Part shown: positions 1 to 12,800 of the stretch, one piece after another | Position numbering within the stretch: the first letter of the stretch is position 1 | Layout: the number at the start of each line of letters is the position of its first letter | Source of the DNA: Coptis chinensis | Taxonomy: Eukaryota; Streptophyta; Magnoliopsida; Ranunculales; Ranunculaceae | DNA length: 64,000 nucleotides | Direction: 5' to 3' | Assembly (NCBI GenBank): GCA_015680905.1 | Contig: CM027381.1 | Coordinates: forward strand, 90,669,501 to 90,733,500 | Translations under genes and position numbers: made by a program | The notes under the pieces: generated by a model | Seen by the model: only the letters and a program-made list of their open reading frames with translations | Told to the model about the DNA's origin: nothing | Database searches by the model: none

Positions 1-247
1 TATAATGGGTCAGAATATGTACCTACATATGAAGACAAAGATGGTGATTGGATGTTAGTTGGAGATGTTCCATGGGAGTAAGTTCTTATTCCTTTGATGC
101 TTACCACCATTTTTTTTGGTTTCTTCTGTCATTTAGTATGAAACTTACACGGTTCTTTATCAATCCTACAGAATGTTTATCTCTTCATGCAAGAGGTTGA
201 GGATCATGAAAGGATCAGAAGCTAAAGGTCTGGCTTTAGGTCTATAA
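1..247 (+). CDS. Aux/IAA auxin-response repressor, C-terminal end (partial, last two exons)
   Basis: The window opens inside a coding exon in frame 1 (1-77), which stops at a GT donor at 78. The reading frame resumes after the AG at 170-171, and the last exon runs 172-247 with TAA at 245-247. The peptide reads EDKDGDWMLVGDVPWE, then MFISSCKRLRIMKGSEAKGL. This is the end of the type I/II PB1 domain (domains III-IV) of Aux/IAA proteins, including the acidic OPCA-like DxDGDW motif. Aux/IAA proteins are short-lived nuclear repressors. They bind ARF transcription factors through this domain and are degraded through TIR1/AFB when auxin is present. Domains I and II lie left of the window, so the degron and subtype cannot be read. 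An ARF C-terminal domain is the only close alternative, but the GDVPWEMF...KRLRIMKGSEA ending favours Aux/IAA. Confidence 0.93.
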
Positions 248-2103
248 ATTACACTACCAAAAGATAAACCAACACACAGGAGTAAGAGAAAGAGGAAATG
301 TTCCAGCTCCAGTTTTACAGAAGATACAGGATGTCTCTCAGTTGTATTAATTGAAGAGTGATTAAAGGTTTCAACATACAAAAGCAAAAAGAGTCAGAAA
401 GAGAAAAAGCTTCCTCACATTACAGTTTTCGGGTTTTTTCTTTTTTTAAGAAGATCCATGGGTGGTTTTGGTCCTCTATATATGTGGTTCTTGTCATGTA
501 TTAGTCTGATGATCAAACCAAAACTTAATATAGAGATGGAGATATTTTAACTCCATGCATTGTATAGAGGAAAAATATTCCTTTCAAGTTTTGGTTATCT
601 ATTACTACAAAAGATATAAGGTTGAATACAGTATGGCATGGTTTGATGATTTATGTATGCTTTATGGTTCATGGTTGATATGAAAATAAAAATAAAAATA
701 AAAGGAACATATGCATGTAAGTTATGTTTCTAGCTATCATGTTTCCCATTCTCATATATTTTTCCAGTATTTGATATACAAATCAAATTTAGGAGGTTCA
801 CACTGACGAATTAGGGTTGTCATCAGGAAGGACAGATAAAAAGTATACCGATCTATAGACTATAGTAATGTGCTCCATTTTAATTTTGTGGTTTAAGAGG
901 TAACTCAGATCTAACATATAGTTTGGTTGGTCAGAATAAACTAAGAGAATCCATAAAAAGATGATAATTATTACAACTTGAAAGCACAGCAGAATATTAA
1001 TTTAGTTGGTATACAAGGTTAGATTTCTTTAGGGTCCATTTCTATTATTCGATCTATATATGATCAATAATACAGATCCAGAAAAGAAAAACATTGATCA
1101 ATAGTTATAATACGTTGAGGAGCTTAGAAATTAGGAGCTTAGATTTCATCTGATCTCTGTATAAACTGATGAATCCCAACTTGAATCGGTGGAATATTAT
1201 CAAAAGTATGTACTAATTATTAAATAGTTTAACTAAAATAAATATAAAATAGATACATGAAAGTCCCCTGGTTCACCTAACAGAGGAACGTTAGCAGGCA
1301 ACGCACTTCTCAGATGCATCTATGGAACCTCAGTAAAAGACACATATATGATATATGATATATCATATATGCAACCTCAGTAAAAAGTTAAAAACACACA
1401 CACTTGTTGTTTTGGGATTCTGAATATATCGTGTAGATTTTTGGAATCTCGAGACAAAGAATGTGTCCTTCAGTGGCGTTTCCTATTAGCACTGCTCTGA
1501 GCCTCTGACTGACTATATATTCTTGTAAGAACTTCACACAGATTTGGAATGAAGCCAACATGATATCGTGAAAATGAGCCACTAGTTTCTGTTCAAACTT
1601 TTATCAATGAAGAGAAGTTTTACTTTAACTGGTGGTAACAGCTTCCTACCTAACTCGGATATGTTTTTAAAATCCTTAAGAATAGAAGAACATAAAACTG
1701 AAAATGTGAAAGAAAAAGATGTCCTGTATAATGGAAAGGGTTGTGAACTTATGATCATCCGACTCTAAGAGAAGATTTGGGGAAAAAAAAATGGCTCTCA
1801 AAGCTTCCAGGATGTACAGCACATGTATGGTTATACCTACTAGGTGTTCCCTGGAATTTTCTCATAACAGATATGCACATGTATGGGCAGACAACAGTAA
1901 TGGTCTACCTACTAGGTGTTCCCTGGAATTTTCTCATAATAGATATGTGGTTTATATGTGAATGAAATACCAGCTTAAGTTGTTCTTGTTTAGTGAGTAA
2001 AACGAGAGTTACGTCTATGGTTCAAGATCAATTTCACTTTCAGTCGTTTTCTTCGATACAAATTTGCCGAAAGAATATTTTTTAGGGTTACGAGTATTAC
2101 CCC
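248..2103. other. Intergenic, AT-rich; no gene seen
   Basis: This holds the 3' untranslated region of the Aux/IAA gene, with several AATAAA-like runs near 684-700. Around 1,343-1,370 there is a small ATATATGATATAT palindrome between two copies of an AACCTCAGTAAAA motif. Nothing here looks like coding sequence on either strand. Confidence 0.6.
1832..1945. repeat. Two-copy direct repeat, about 70-bp period
   Basis: A segment of about 44 bp beginning CCTACTAGGTGTTCCCTGG occurs at about 1,832-1,875 and again at about 1,902-1,945 with only two or three differences. The two are separated by a short spacer rich in ATGCACATGTATG. Confidence 0.8.
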
Positions 2104-2198
2104 ACTAGATGAGTCAATTAGGATTTCTCTCCCCTAAATACACACAGAATTAGAATATTGTGTGTATTTTAGGAGGAGATCCTAATTTCTCATCTAGT
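2104..2198. repeat. Fold-back hairpin of about 40-bp arms (MITE-like)
   Basis: The left arm (2,104-2,145) starts ACTAGATGAG and ends ATACACAC. The right arm (2,160-2,198) is its imperfect reverse complement, with a loop of about 14 bases. A third, direct copy of part of the arm (TCTAATTGGCTCATCTAGG) follows at about 2,208-2,226. The structure fits a tiny fold-back element, but no target-site duplication was recognised. Confidence 0.65.
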
Positions 2199-2630
2199 AG
2201 GAGGAATTCTAATTGGCTCATCTAGGAGGGGGTGGTGGTGGTGGTGGTTAATACTTGTTAACCAAATTTTTAGCACATTGTCTGTAGGTGGAAATGACAG
2301 ATATAGGTGGTGTTTATGTGTAGTCCTGTTACCCCTCGTTGCTTCTCTATTTCCAATTCTGTGTGGTACACTTAGCACCAAGAAATTTGCCAAAATGGAA
2401 TTTCTAACCAATTGAGTCAAGTTGTTCATATTCATGATAGCAAAAATTCTTATTGGCTACAAGCTATTGATCATTGGTACAGGGAGTCGTGTCAGTAATA
2501 GAGTTGCAGTAGTAAGAAGATTAGACAATCACTCTTCTATCAAAATAATCAAATATGGCGCACATTAGCACAAGTTGTGAAAATAATCAACAAATAACAT
2601 GACCATTTAATTAAGAGCATTCCCATTTAA

Positions 2631-3024
2631 GAGTATTCCCAATACAAGTCACTATAGGAGGAAATTGAGAGTTTTCACCTATGTGGACTAGAAAACACTT
2701 GCCCAATGTAAGGGTGGCAATGACGGTGACTTGTAACTAAGTTACAACGAGGGTAGTAGTTGCTACCGAGATTGTCACTAAGTTGTGAGCTTCGGACGGA
2801 ATCTTTTATTCCGTCCTGCGTTTTTTTTTTTTTTTTACAAAATGTTTTATTCCGTTTGGCCGTTTTTTCGATTTTTATATTCAGACGAAATCAAACATTA
2901 CGTCTGAGGTTTAAAGTCACCTATGCATTGGGCAACTTTTTCTTGTTTTTCACCACAAAGGTAGCAAAGAGGAGAAATAGTCCTACGTGGAGGTGAAAAA
3001 AAGTGACTTGCATTGGAAATGCTC
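2631..3024. mobile_element. PIF/Harbinger (Tourist-like) MITE with TAA target duplication
   Basis: The left end, GAGTATTCCCAATACAAGTC, and the reverse complement of the right end, GAGCATTTCCAATGCAAGTC, form about 23-bp terminal inverted repeats. The element is flanked directly by TAA on both sides (2,628-2,630 and 3,025-3,027), the target duplication expected of PIF/Harbinger elements. It is 394 bp long with no coding capacity. A second partial end (TAAGAGCATTCCCATT) sits just outside at 2,612-2,628, as if a sibling had landed next to it. Confidence 0.85.
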
Positions 3025-3027
3025 TAA

Positions 3028-3920
3028 TAAGACACAAATATTTACTAGAATGGTATATACAATAGTATGCATTTCTTGCTATGTTTTCTTGATCATGCCT
3101 ATTTGTCGCGATTCTGAGATTTTCTTTTTGCTTTTTCTTTAACTGGAAACAGAGATGTTGAAACCAAAATTAGAGAAGAAAGAAATGCAGCCTATTCCAA
3201 GACGTGTCGTATAGGGAAACGTCAAACGTTGCTATAGAATGGAATATAAAATATGTATATATACAATAATTAAGTAAAAGAAACAGAGATTACGGCCCAA
3301 GACAAAGTCCAATAATAATTTCGCCATAAGTCCATACTGACATCATCATATGTAAATTCAAATTTACACAGTTTGTTTTACCACGTTTTTATATGAAAAT
3401 TTAAATTTACATAGTATTTTTACATATGCAAATTTAAATTTACATATAACAATTTAAATTTATATATGTAAAATTATATTTCATAAATTTACATAGTATT
3501 TTACAATTTACATTGTGAAAATTTAAATTTATCGTATTTTTGAACTTAAGACGAAATTAAAATTCAAGTGGACTTGGGGAGAATTGTTTTTGAAACTCAG
3601 CCCAATTACTTGAAAAGAAAAAGAGAAAATGGCAATTGACTAACTATATGAGTTATAGAAAGTTTCTCAACCAAACGATAAAGCTTACGGAAAGCATGTC
3701 TAGCAAATACAGTGTATAAATCCATGTTAAAAAGGTGGGTTTGAAGACTCTGTAACAGAGTAACAGACAAAATTTAGAAAGAAAGCATCCGACATAAAGA
3801 CCAGAGTGACACTGAGGAGAAGGAAAAAGTAGGTTTCTTTCAAATCTTTCAAATTTTAGATGCTTAATGATATTTTGAAATTCATACTTAAGTCTTCATA
3901 CTCTGCAATTTTAGCAAGTT
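3028..3920. other. Intergenic, very AT-rich
   Basis: No coding signal was seen. Between about 3,340 and 3,540 the sequence is built from repeated variants of AAATTTAAATTTACATA. This is low-complexity DNA with many small palindromes. Confidence 0.6.
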
Positions 3921-3928
3921 CTTTATTC

Positions 3929-4340
3929 CATAGTACAAAATATCCCGATATATCGCGATATTTAGGGATATCTATCCGGATTTCAGAGAAAGATATATAA
4001 ATATCACGATACGTTTAGAGATATATACAACTGTAAATATCGGTGATATTTTAACGATATTTGTGATATTTGGAGATATTTTACGATATTTTGCGATATT
4101 TTATGTATATAACAAATTTATTTAATATTTACCATTATATTTCAAATAAATATAAATAATGTATCATGATATATCAAGAAATATCTACAATATCTACGAT
4201 ATTTATCGATATTTTAGATATATCTACGATATTTGCATGTGAAACAATGTCAAATATCTCCAAAAAGAGGGATATATCCACGATACATATCTAGAAATTG
4301 AATATCGATAAATACCCATATCTTGATATTTTGTACTATG
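3929..4340. mobile_element. hAT-like MITE, copy 1, with 8-bp target duplication
   Basis: The element starts CATAGTACAAAATATC and ends with its exact reverse complement GATATTTTGTACTATG. Both sides carry CTTTATTC (3,921-3,928 and 4,341-4,348), an exact 8-bp target duplication typical of hAT elements. The interior is made of iterated CGATATTT and GATATATC words and has no ORF. A sibling with its own different 8-bp duplication lies at 28,900-29,284. Confidence 0.88.
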
Positions 4341-4688
4341 CTTTATTCACTTTATTTTTCGTTTTCCCTTTCTCCCATATGAAGTATTGAAGTTGTCCAC
4401 TCTAGTCATTTGGACTAAGATTTGGTTTAAGCATCTAGAAGTGCTGTAGAAGAGAATTAAAGATTAGCGTGGCACAACCTGATTACTTGCGATGTAAGAA
4501 AGAACAAAGCTCAACTTAAAAAACCTTCTCGATCTTGTAATCAACTACCAATTCTTGCGCAGCGCCCTTTGGAGGAAAACCTCAGACCCATGATTGGCTT
4601 TGGGTTTTGGGTGGTTTTGGGTGGCTTAGTGGGGAGAGTATCGACAGTTGGTATAAGGCCGGTCGTCACAACTGGTGGTTCTTATGTG

Positions 4689-5232
4689 TAGCGGCGGAGC
4701 CAAGGGTGGGCAGCTGCACCCCCTGAACTTTCCTGAAAAAAAAAAGTTGTAGTCATGTCTCAATTCAGTGCATTTGTTTTTATCTTAATTTCCAAGGTGT
4801 AAAACTTTGCGCCCGGCTTCTTTCATTGTCTGGCTTGTGTTGTTTTTCTGGCTTGTTTATTACTTCATCACTTATGTTAGCAGTCGCTATTACTACTGAG
4901 AGTACTTTTAGTTTTGCATATTGTAAAAAATCGACTTTAGAATTGTATGGGAGATGAGTGTTTGAACGTTACTTAGTAACATACATTGAGAATAAGATAT
5001 TTAAAAACATTGATTTTGAAGCGATCAAGCAACAATGCTTTAATGGATACTCGCTATAAACACTTGTAATTTTTTTGTTTGATTTTGAGTTTTTTTTTTT
5101 TTAATTTCTTTTTTAGATAATTAATATACACATATTTAGAATTTCCAATTTTTGGTGTAATGAATTTTGAGTCACTTTTCTAATGAGTTGTATATTAATT
5201 TGCCCATATATAAAATTCTGGCTCCGCCACTG
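4689..5232 (+). mobile_element. Internally deleted hAT transposon with transposase remnant and 8-bp target duplication
   Basis: The ends, TAGCGGCGGAGCCA on the left and the reverse complement of TGGCTCCGCCACTG on the right, are inverted repeats of the CAGTGGCGGAGCCA type. CTTATGTG flanks both sides (4,681-4,688 and 5,233-5,240). Inside, about 4,885-5,060 (+) still reads like the C-terminal hAT dimerisation region of TTF/ZMYM-type transposases, for example LVTYIENKIFKNIDFEAI, preceded by AITTESTFSF. It contains in-frame stops, so it is non-functional. Everything upstream of that transposase segment has been lost. Confidence 0.85.
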
Positions 5233-5240
5233 CTTATGTG

Positions 5241-6828
5241 TCCATAATAGCGGACTATATACTCATTTCAAATCAGCTCAAAGTTGTAATAAGGTTTTCT
5301 TGACTTAGAACTATGAAACTAATAAAATGTCAACTTCTATCACTTCTACTGCAAATGATTCTCGCCACCGACGCCACTCCATATGTGATACACATACATG
5401 AGACATACCCAAGTTTACCTACCTCAGTCACATATCAATAGAAAATAGGATCAACAATAAAAACAGCCACATCATGTGCATCAATTTAGTATATAGCAAA
5501 TGAATGGTAAGTTCTGTACACACTTTTAGAGTGGTTACATTCAGTGTATATGTTGAGTTTAAGCTGTTTATTCTTTGCACTACTCCAGTTATTATCATAG
5601 GAAATATACTTAAAGAATAGCTAAAGAATCAATCTCTAAGTAATTTTGGTTACTTATATAAAATAAAGAAAGATGCGAAGAAACCATTGAACAATACGGG
5701 AGGTCATACCGGTTGTTTTCCCCATACATATCAGCGACTAGACCAGCCCTGTCAAGTGTCAACCACCTACGACAATAGAGAAGCTATAGAACATTATGTA
5801 ACATACCAAATCCTGACACCAATTTTGTTAAGCTGTCAACAAATTAAGTGGGAGAGAAGAATACATTAATGTATGTACCTGATTACCCGGTGAACCAACC
5901 GATCTTTTTCTTGTAGAAAAACATGAAAAATGGCTCATTGCCAGATCAGAGAAAGGAACAGACCCGAAACACTCAGAGAAATAGGACGGGTAAACTTGAG
6001 ACCGTGACGCCACATCTCGTACAAGCATTATCTTGATAATAATGTGTGTGCCTTCACCAAGTTACCAATCATAGCAATCCACGAAACATTCTATCAAACA
6101 ATTCAAGGCAGTGGGAACTGAATCTCAAACGGTTGGCATTAACGAAATACCATTTCATCATAATCACAAACAACTCTTCATTCCTTACTAATAAAGAGTG
6201 GGTTTTAACCGTTTAAGGGGTGTGAATGACTCGCTCGCTTTGCACCCCATAGAAAATAACCATATCGGGTCCTCTTCGAATGAAAGAAAGGGAACCCTTC
6301 ATTTTTAAAAGTCTGTTAAAGTTGATCTTGCTAAAAAGAAACAATGAGAGCTATATAAATTTAACAATGAATCAAGACCCAGTTAAATTACACAGATCTA
6401 AAAAATGTAGCTATTCAACCTGCCTGTTTCCTGTGTTTCACTTGTACAATGCTGTAACATGAGGACCTCCTCAGTTGTATTCTGTTTTCTTGTTTAATCG
6501 ATATTTATTTTGTCTAAGGAGTAAAAATGATGTGTTGTTCCTTTTTTCATTTATATTCCTGTCAATTGTTTTTTCTTCTGTAGTTGTGACCTGGAAAATG
6601 TCACCCACTATTGCCATAAACCACAGTGAGGAATCACACAAAGTATCAGCACTCTCAACCGTCCAGCAAGCTCAACCTGCCTGCACGCTCCGGACTGTCC
6701 TCGCACTTGGTATGCCATCAGATTTCTAAGACGAAACACCAGGACGTCCTGAAAGCCTTGATCCTAAATCCAGTAGTATGTCTTCCTCCATGTTTTTCTT
6801 TGGCAGAAGCTTATACACCTTTGTTCCA
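5241..6828. other. Intergenic; includes the 3' flank of the GH47 gene
   Basis: No gene was recognised. Short open frames occur on both strands (for example minus 5,877-6,028, with an acceptable GT after codon CAG), but they match no family I know. The part right of about 6,480 probably holds the 3' untranslated region of the minus-strand mannosidase gene. Confidence 0.5.
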
Positions 6829-9800
6829 TTATTTGTCTTTAGATGTGTCATCATCTGTGTCCTCGACCTTGATTTCATTTGACACAGAATTCGTGTCTGT
6901 GTTTGTTACAAGCACCTCTGGCTGGCTCTGAACCTCGCTACCTTCCTGGTGATTTGTTGGTTCTCCTTCATGAATTGCATCAGCATCATCCCTATATGAT
7001 ATTCCATACTTCTGTGCATGAGTCAGTCCTGGACAGCCACCCTGATGGAAAAGATGGAAAATATTCAGCATATACCAAAAAAAAAGAAGGGGTGCAATCC
7101 AAAGCCGTGCATTTATATCTTTTCAATTATACGGCAATGAAAGTATGTAGTGGACCTTAATCAATCCCGACGTAGATAAGGATTGGCGAGATTTGGTCTT
7201 AAATGGACTATTAGAGAGATCCCAGCTTGTAAAAAATCTGGTGCCATTATTTTCTTGATGGTCGTCTGAGATATTGATACCAGGTCTATGCCTTGCATCA
7301 TTTCCTTTGCAAAATGCTCCAAAATAAGAACAGTGCTCATGTAATAAAGCTATCTCTGGTGTTATGGGCAGTAAATGACCTTCAGTGGTAAAGATATACC
7401 TGCACATTCAGAACACAGTAAATATTTAAGTACTCGGAAAAATCTCGATGCTGACATTTTATAAAGCATTATAATTTCTAAAAAAGTGGATGTTCAAAGA
7501 ACAAACTTAGACCAGATTACACATAAGTGACATAACATACTTGTATGGTCCATTTTCAACAAGGTTGTCGGGGCCAGCAGCCAAATCAAAAAGAAGCCAC
7601 AAATATTTTACCTGTAATGTGTCGGGATGAATCAGTGTGCATTATAAAATACCACCCCAAAGGGAAACAGAAAACAAGACAAACGAAAAGAAAAAGAAAA
7701 CAATTAAACAAATTTTCAATTCTTAGGCATAGGATGGCAGAATGCCAAGTTGGTTTCTTGTCTCCACTATATATAAATGACTCCATTGCTAAATAGTATA
7801 CCTCTACAGATAATAAGACCATTCACCTTCTCATGCTCAACTACGAATATTGACAAAATAAATTTTAAAATAACAACCCAAATATTCTCAAAATTTTTTT
7901 TGCAGAGAAGATGGTCAATAGGAAAAAAGATTATCATCCCTGTCCTAAGAGCCTCGTATAAACTTTGACACAGATAATGACTAGGAGCACATTTAGAGAG
8001 GTTGTGAATTGTGATGTATAACAAGCACGACGAAAATGTCACAGAAGACACAATCAGAATAAGGCATCCCGACCAATAGAACCATCCTTCTATCGATGAC
8101 TTCCGAAATAACACACTAAATAGATAATCGTCATTATCCAGATATCACGTCAATGCTGGACTGGATCTTTGAGGGGCTCTCATTGAAGGATGGGTCCAAC
8201 TACGGCATCTTTAACCCAAGATGGCAACATCAGGAACTCCAAACCATGTGTAGGTGTGCTCTGAAGTTTCCACGCAGAAGAAATAACAATCTAACCAAAT
8301 AGAAAGAGCAACCTTAAGATGTACTATAAGTTCATGTGGTCCTTACTGTTTCAGCAAGGAAAAAGCTCTCCATGTGGTCCTCTTGTTTATGAGACTCTAC
8401 ATCTGATATATGGCAATATCCACAAGGGCACCGTGCCCCATATTGCAAACTGGTGATCATATCACGTCCAGCATCAAGATATCTGTGAAGAAACTTTAAA
8501 TGTGAGTTAAAGTAGTGAAACTAGCAAACAGGCATCTTAAAGCAGTAACTGTGGAAGTTAAGCTGCAAGATTGAGGTGCCTTCCCTTAGGTCTCAGGATA
8601 CCAACCTTGGATCTCTTGTAGCTTTATAGAGCAAGTATGTGCTTTCCATCAACTCAGGCCGCAGTGGATAACTTTTCTGTCCTTGCTGCAATGCAGTTGC
8701 CGTTGAAGAATATTGGTAACGGCCATTTAAAACAGAAACACTAATACGAACATTTTGAAAACTAAAGTAGGGTTAATCCGTTAATCTATTACAATAGTTG
8801 ATAAGGTACCTGAACAGTGAATGTGGCAAGATTAAAACCCTCTGGTGTAAAGCCATATTTTTTCCAGACACTGAAGAAGGCATTATGAGTTCGAATAGCA
8901 GGATCTATATCACCAGCTAAAACCTTCAAAGAAATTTGTTTAAGAAGTTTTCTCCAGAACAAGCCGCAAATTTTTCAGTAAAGGGTACACTAAGAAAAAC
9001 ACCTGAAGGCCTGGCCAGAAGGCCTGCAGACTGTTGAAAAGAGGCCACACAATAGCAGCAGAATTCATATTCACTTCGACATACCTACATGTAGGTTAAT
9101 AACGCATAATTTTCCTCTGTAAAGTGGAAAAACTAGGCAGCTCAAGTGTATAGACAACGAAAAACTCACCAAGGATCATTATAAAGGTAGTGCATTACGG
9201 CCTTGTAAGCTTCCCGGAACATGAAGAGATATTCCTCCTCCCCAAACAATATATAAGCCTGATGATATAAGGCAACAAAGAAGGGAAAAAAAATATTATA
9301 GGCAAGATACTGATGCAAAATGATTAAGAATGGACCTACTGTCTATCGCGGTATAAGATAATAACGCATGACAAAGAAATGAAAAATCATGTCTCCAACG
9401 GAAGTAGACGTGTGTCCTTACTAACGCCAGTATTATATTCTGAGCACGATCTCTTGAAGTGTCTTTGGTACTTGCCATCAACATGGCAGACATAAAGCTA
9501 TAAATCTTACTTTTGAATTGTTTTGGCCATAAATACTGAGGACTCAAATAAGAATATTCAACTTTAGAGCATGAGTCCCTTTATCATGAAGAGCTTTGCC
9601 ATTTGGGTGAACAAGACTCCTGATTGATGTAAAAAGCATATCTTTAAGTGTCCACTGCATGCCATGTTTCAATATTATCCCTGAGGCCCAAAATTCATCA
9701 TGGGTGTAGGGATTTCCTCAAAAGGCCTCGAAACAAGGAAGTGGTAGATAATTACAATATATCTAGGATCTAGAGCAGCTTTCTACCGCTACTGTGGGAG

Positions 9801-12800
9801 TAAATCACCAAGGGGTATGCAAATCTCACCACCATAGTAACGATTCATCCTCGTCTCTGATGTCAACAATGACCCACCCCATGCCACGTGCTGATATTGT
9901 CCTCACTAAGTCACTCTAGGCCCTCTATGACGCCTACCTATATATGCTTGTGTTTTTGAAAATGTAATTGTCAGAGCATTAGGTACTAAGAGGTTCTAGG
10001 TTTGACTCTTGACCAATAACACTTGAGGCGGATGCGATACTTATCGTTTAATACCTGTGCTGTAAGGTATACTTGGATATTATTTCATGGTTCTATACAC
10101 AATATGACAATAGTCATCCGAGGTTCCTCCCAGTGTGTAAGTTATGTAGCATTACCTTCAGAAGATACTCATAGAAGGAGTCAATACTAGTCCCTATTCC
10201 AGCATCCTGTAGATCAACCATAAGAAAAAACACAGGAAAGAGTATTAGAGATTATCCTCACCAGGAGAAGAGAAAAAGGGAAACAAAACAGTGGACCTAC
10301 TACAAGTACAATTCTCTCGTGTGAATTATCCTTTCAGGTGTGTGCGTGTCACATATTTTTCAAGTAACTAAATATTCTGTGACACTGAGTTACTGAGTTG
10401 TGAGAGAAACCAATCTCGAAAGTTAAATATTAGTTACCGAGATTTAAAAAAAGATCACATCTTACGGTCAAACTGGGTATTTGCCTCGAGTAAACTCTCC
10501 TCCTTCCCCTATCAATTGTGTCTTGTAAGTTGCAGCTAATCCCTACCACCTTCACATAACATCACTCTCCTTTCCCTCTTCTGATAAACATGTGGAGCTC
10601 GATAAGCTCTCCATATCATTTCTAACCAATCCAATTGAAAATTTGATACAGCCTATTTAATGAAGCTATGTAGACGTATTTTTGAGAAATTCAACTTCAT
10701 TCTAATCTTTTACAAATTACAAAGTAAGCACAAGCCGACGTAAATGTAAACGATTAACAAGAAGAAACTGTATAACCTTCTGTGTCCATTCTCCTGTGAA
10801 GACATTGATATGAGCACCAACAAGATTAATTTCTGAGCGACGCGCCCATATTCCACGCACGGCATTCTTTGTAACTTGTTCAAACACTGCATGACCATGA
10901 CAGTAGCTCATTTATTGAAAAACTATTCAATTGTTAGAAATGGTTTAGTTAAATTTGGCATCTCTGTCATGAAATGTACTATAATTGAGCTTATCGAGTG
11001 AAAAGATTTTGAACATATTTATGCGACCATATGATCTTAAAAGCACTAAAATTTCTTACCATCTAATTACTTCCACTTCTCCACAAAGAAAATGGCTTTC
11101 ATATCCTCATGTTCACAAGTGATATACAGATAAAAATGTAAAGAACTCAATCTTCAATACCACTAATGACTCACCTTGTCTAAATTGAATTTTGATATTA
11201 GCAAAAGGTGTTCAATTGTATCCTAACAAACAAAGTCGAAATATATTCTTTCTTGTTCTTATACAAACAAATGAAAACCATGACAATTACCTGTGTTGTT
11301 TGTCAAGCGACTAAGCACCCCAAATTCTAAGGTGAGTGTCCCACCACCGGCAGTCGATGTTATCTATTTATACCAAAACTGAAAAATATTAGGAAAAGTA
11401 AACATATTAAAGAATAAATAATAATTAAAAAAGAGTGCAAAAGACAGTGAAAAAAAAAATATAAGAAAAAAGGATAGACTAACAGTTTCATTCAGTCAAT
11501 GACTAGTGTTTTTGTTTCCGCAAACAAAATACCAAGAATATTTGCATAACTTATAAACTAGGACCCTAGGAGTAAAGTTTTAGGCCCCAATATAGTGCTC
11601 TTGCAAAATAACCAACTTTATGGGGAAAAAGAAGTTATTTAAATAACAATACATCCCATGTATCTATATTAAACTAAAACGTATTTAGTATAGCAATATA
11701 TCATTATGTGTTTCAATCTAAACTGTAGACATACATATTACTTTGGAGATGGCTAAACCCTAAGAGTCTAAGACACCCTAGTCTTACATGCTTCAACATT
11801 CTCAATCCAACTTCTGCAATTATGGTGGTTACATGGGTAATAAGGTGACCACCAGTGGCTGGGCATGGACACCGAAACTTTTCTAGCATAATGAAAACTA
11901 CACATCTTTTGGCAATGTAGTATCCATACCAAAATCTTAATGTTCATCTGGAAATTATGATGCAGTTCAACTTAAGACTCAATTAGTAACTAATGATGTG
12001 GAATGTTAGCATGAGCTAAGATATGTAGACTGGCAAGTGGGAGGATCAAAAGAAATGGAGAGACCTTGCCTTGCTTTCATTTTCATCAACTCCATGCAAT
12101 AGATTCACTGATCCAAATGGAATTCCTGCAATAAACAGTCAAGTTAGAAAATTGTGTCAGTGAGTTTCGCAACCCCAACTCCCAACTATGCTAAAATGTA
12201 GAGTGAGAGAGACAGAGTTCCAAGTTACCTGTAGGTGTGTCAAATGCAGGTAACAATCTCAGAGCAAGATCCTCTGATAAGTTAAGCAATTGATCATCAT
12301 AGGATGGAACTCTCATACCCTGAATCAATAGATATCCAAAGATCAACTTAGAAAGAAAGACGTAAATATATTTGTTAAATGAAGAACAAAGATCATCCAA
12401 GAAAGTTTTATGAGCTCCTGTCTTCGGCCAAAATTTAATATTATCATGTATAAATTATTAAATTAAAATATTTCGCCATTAAGATGTCACTACAAGAGCT
12501 TGTTGCAATGATATATTAAAATGTCCTGTTCACATTCATTTGATGATCCACTAAACTAGATTCCCAGATAGCCCTGAAATGTGAGAAACATAAAGTTGTA
12601 ATCACATACAAAAAAGGGTAAGAACGCCAAGACATATTTTCAAAAATTCCAAATTGCATGTCTGGACACTAACACCATCGTCAATACCAGAGGACAAGGG
12701 TGTAAACCTGGAAGGCATAGTAATGTTTTTTCTGAATATAGTCTTGGTCTTTAAAGAGTTTTGAATAAGAGGTTTTCTCATCTCTAATTCATTTTTACTA

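Noticed and set aside
5877..6028. Minus-strand open frame with a possible splice donor (MSHFSCFSTRKRSVGSPGNQ)
   Set aside because: It faintly recalls the N-terminus of some cytoplasmic kinases, but no kinase exon follows within reach and nothing else supports it.
11167..11223. Open 48-bp segment flanked by AG and GT in the GH47 gene, looking like an exon
   Set aside because: Exon 7 ends in phase 1; entering here gives an immediate stop, whereas joining exon 7 directly to 10,886 gives the conserved LTN..VFEQVTK sequence.
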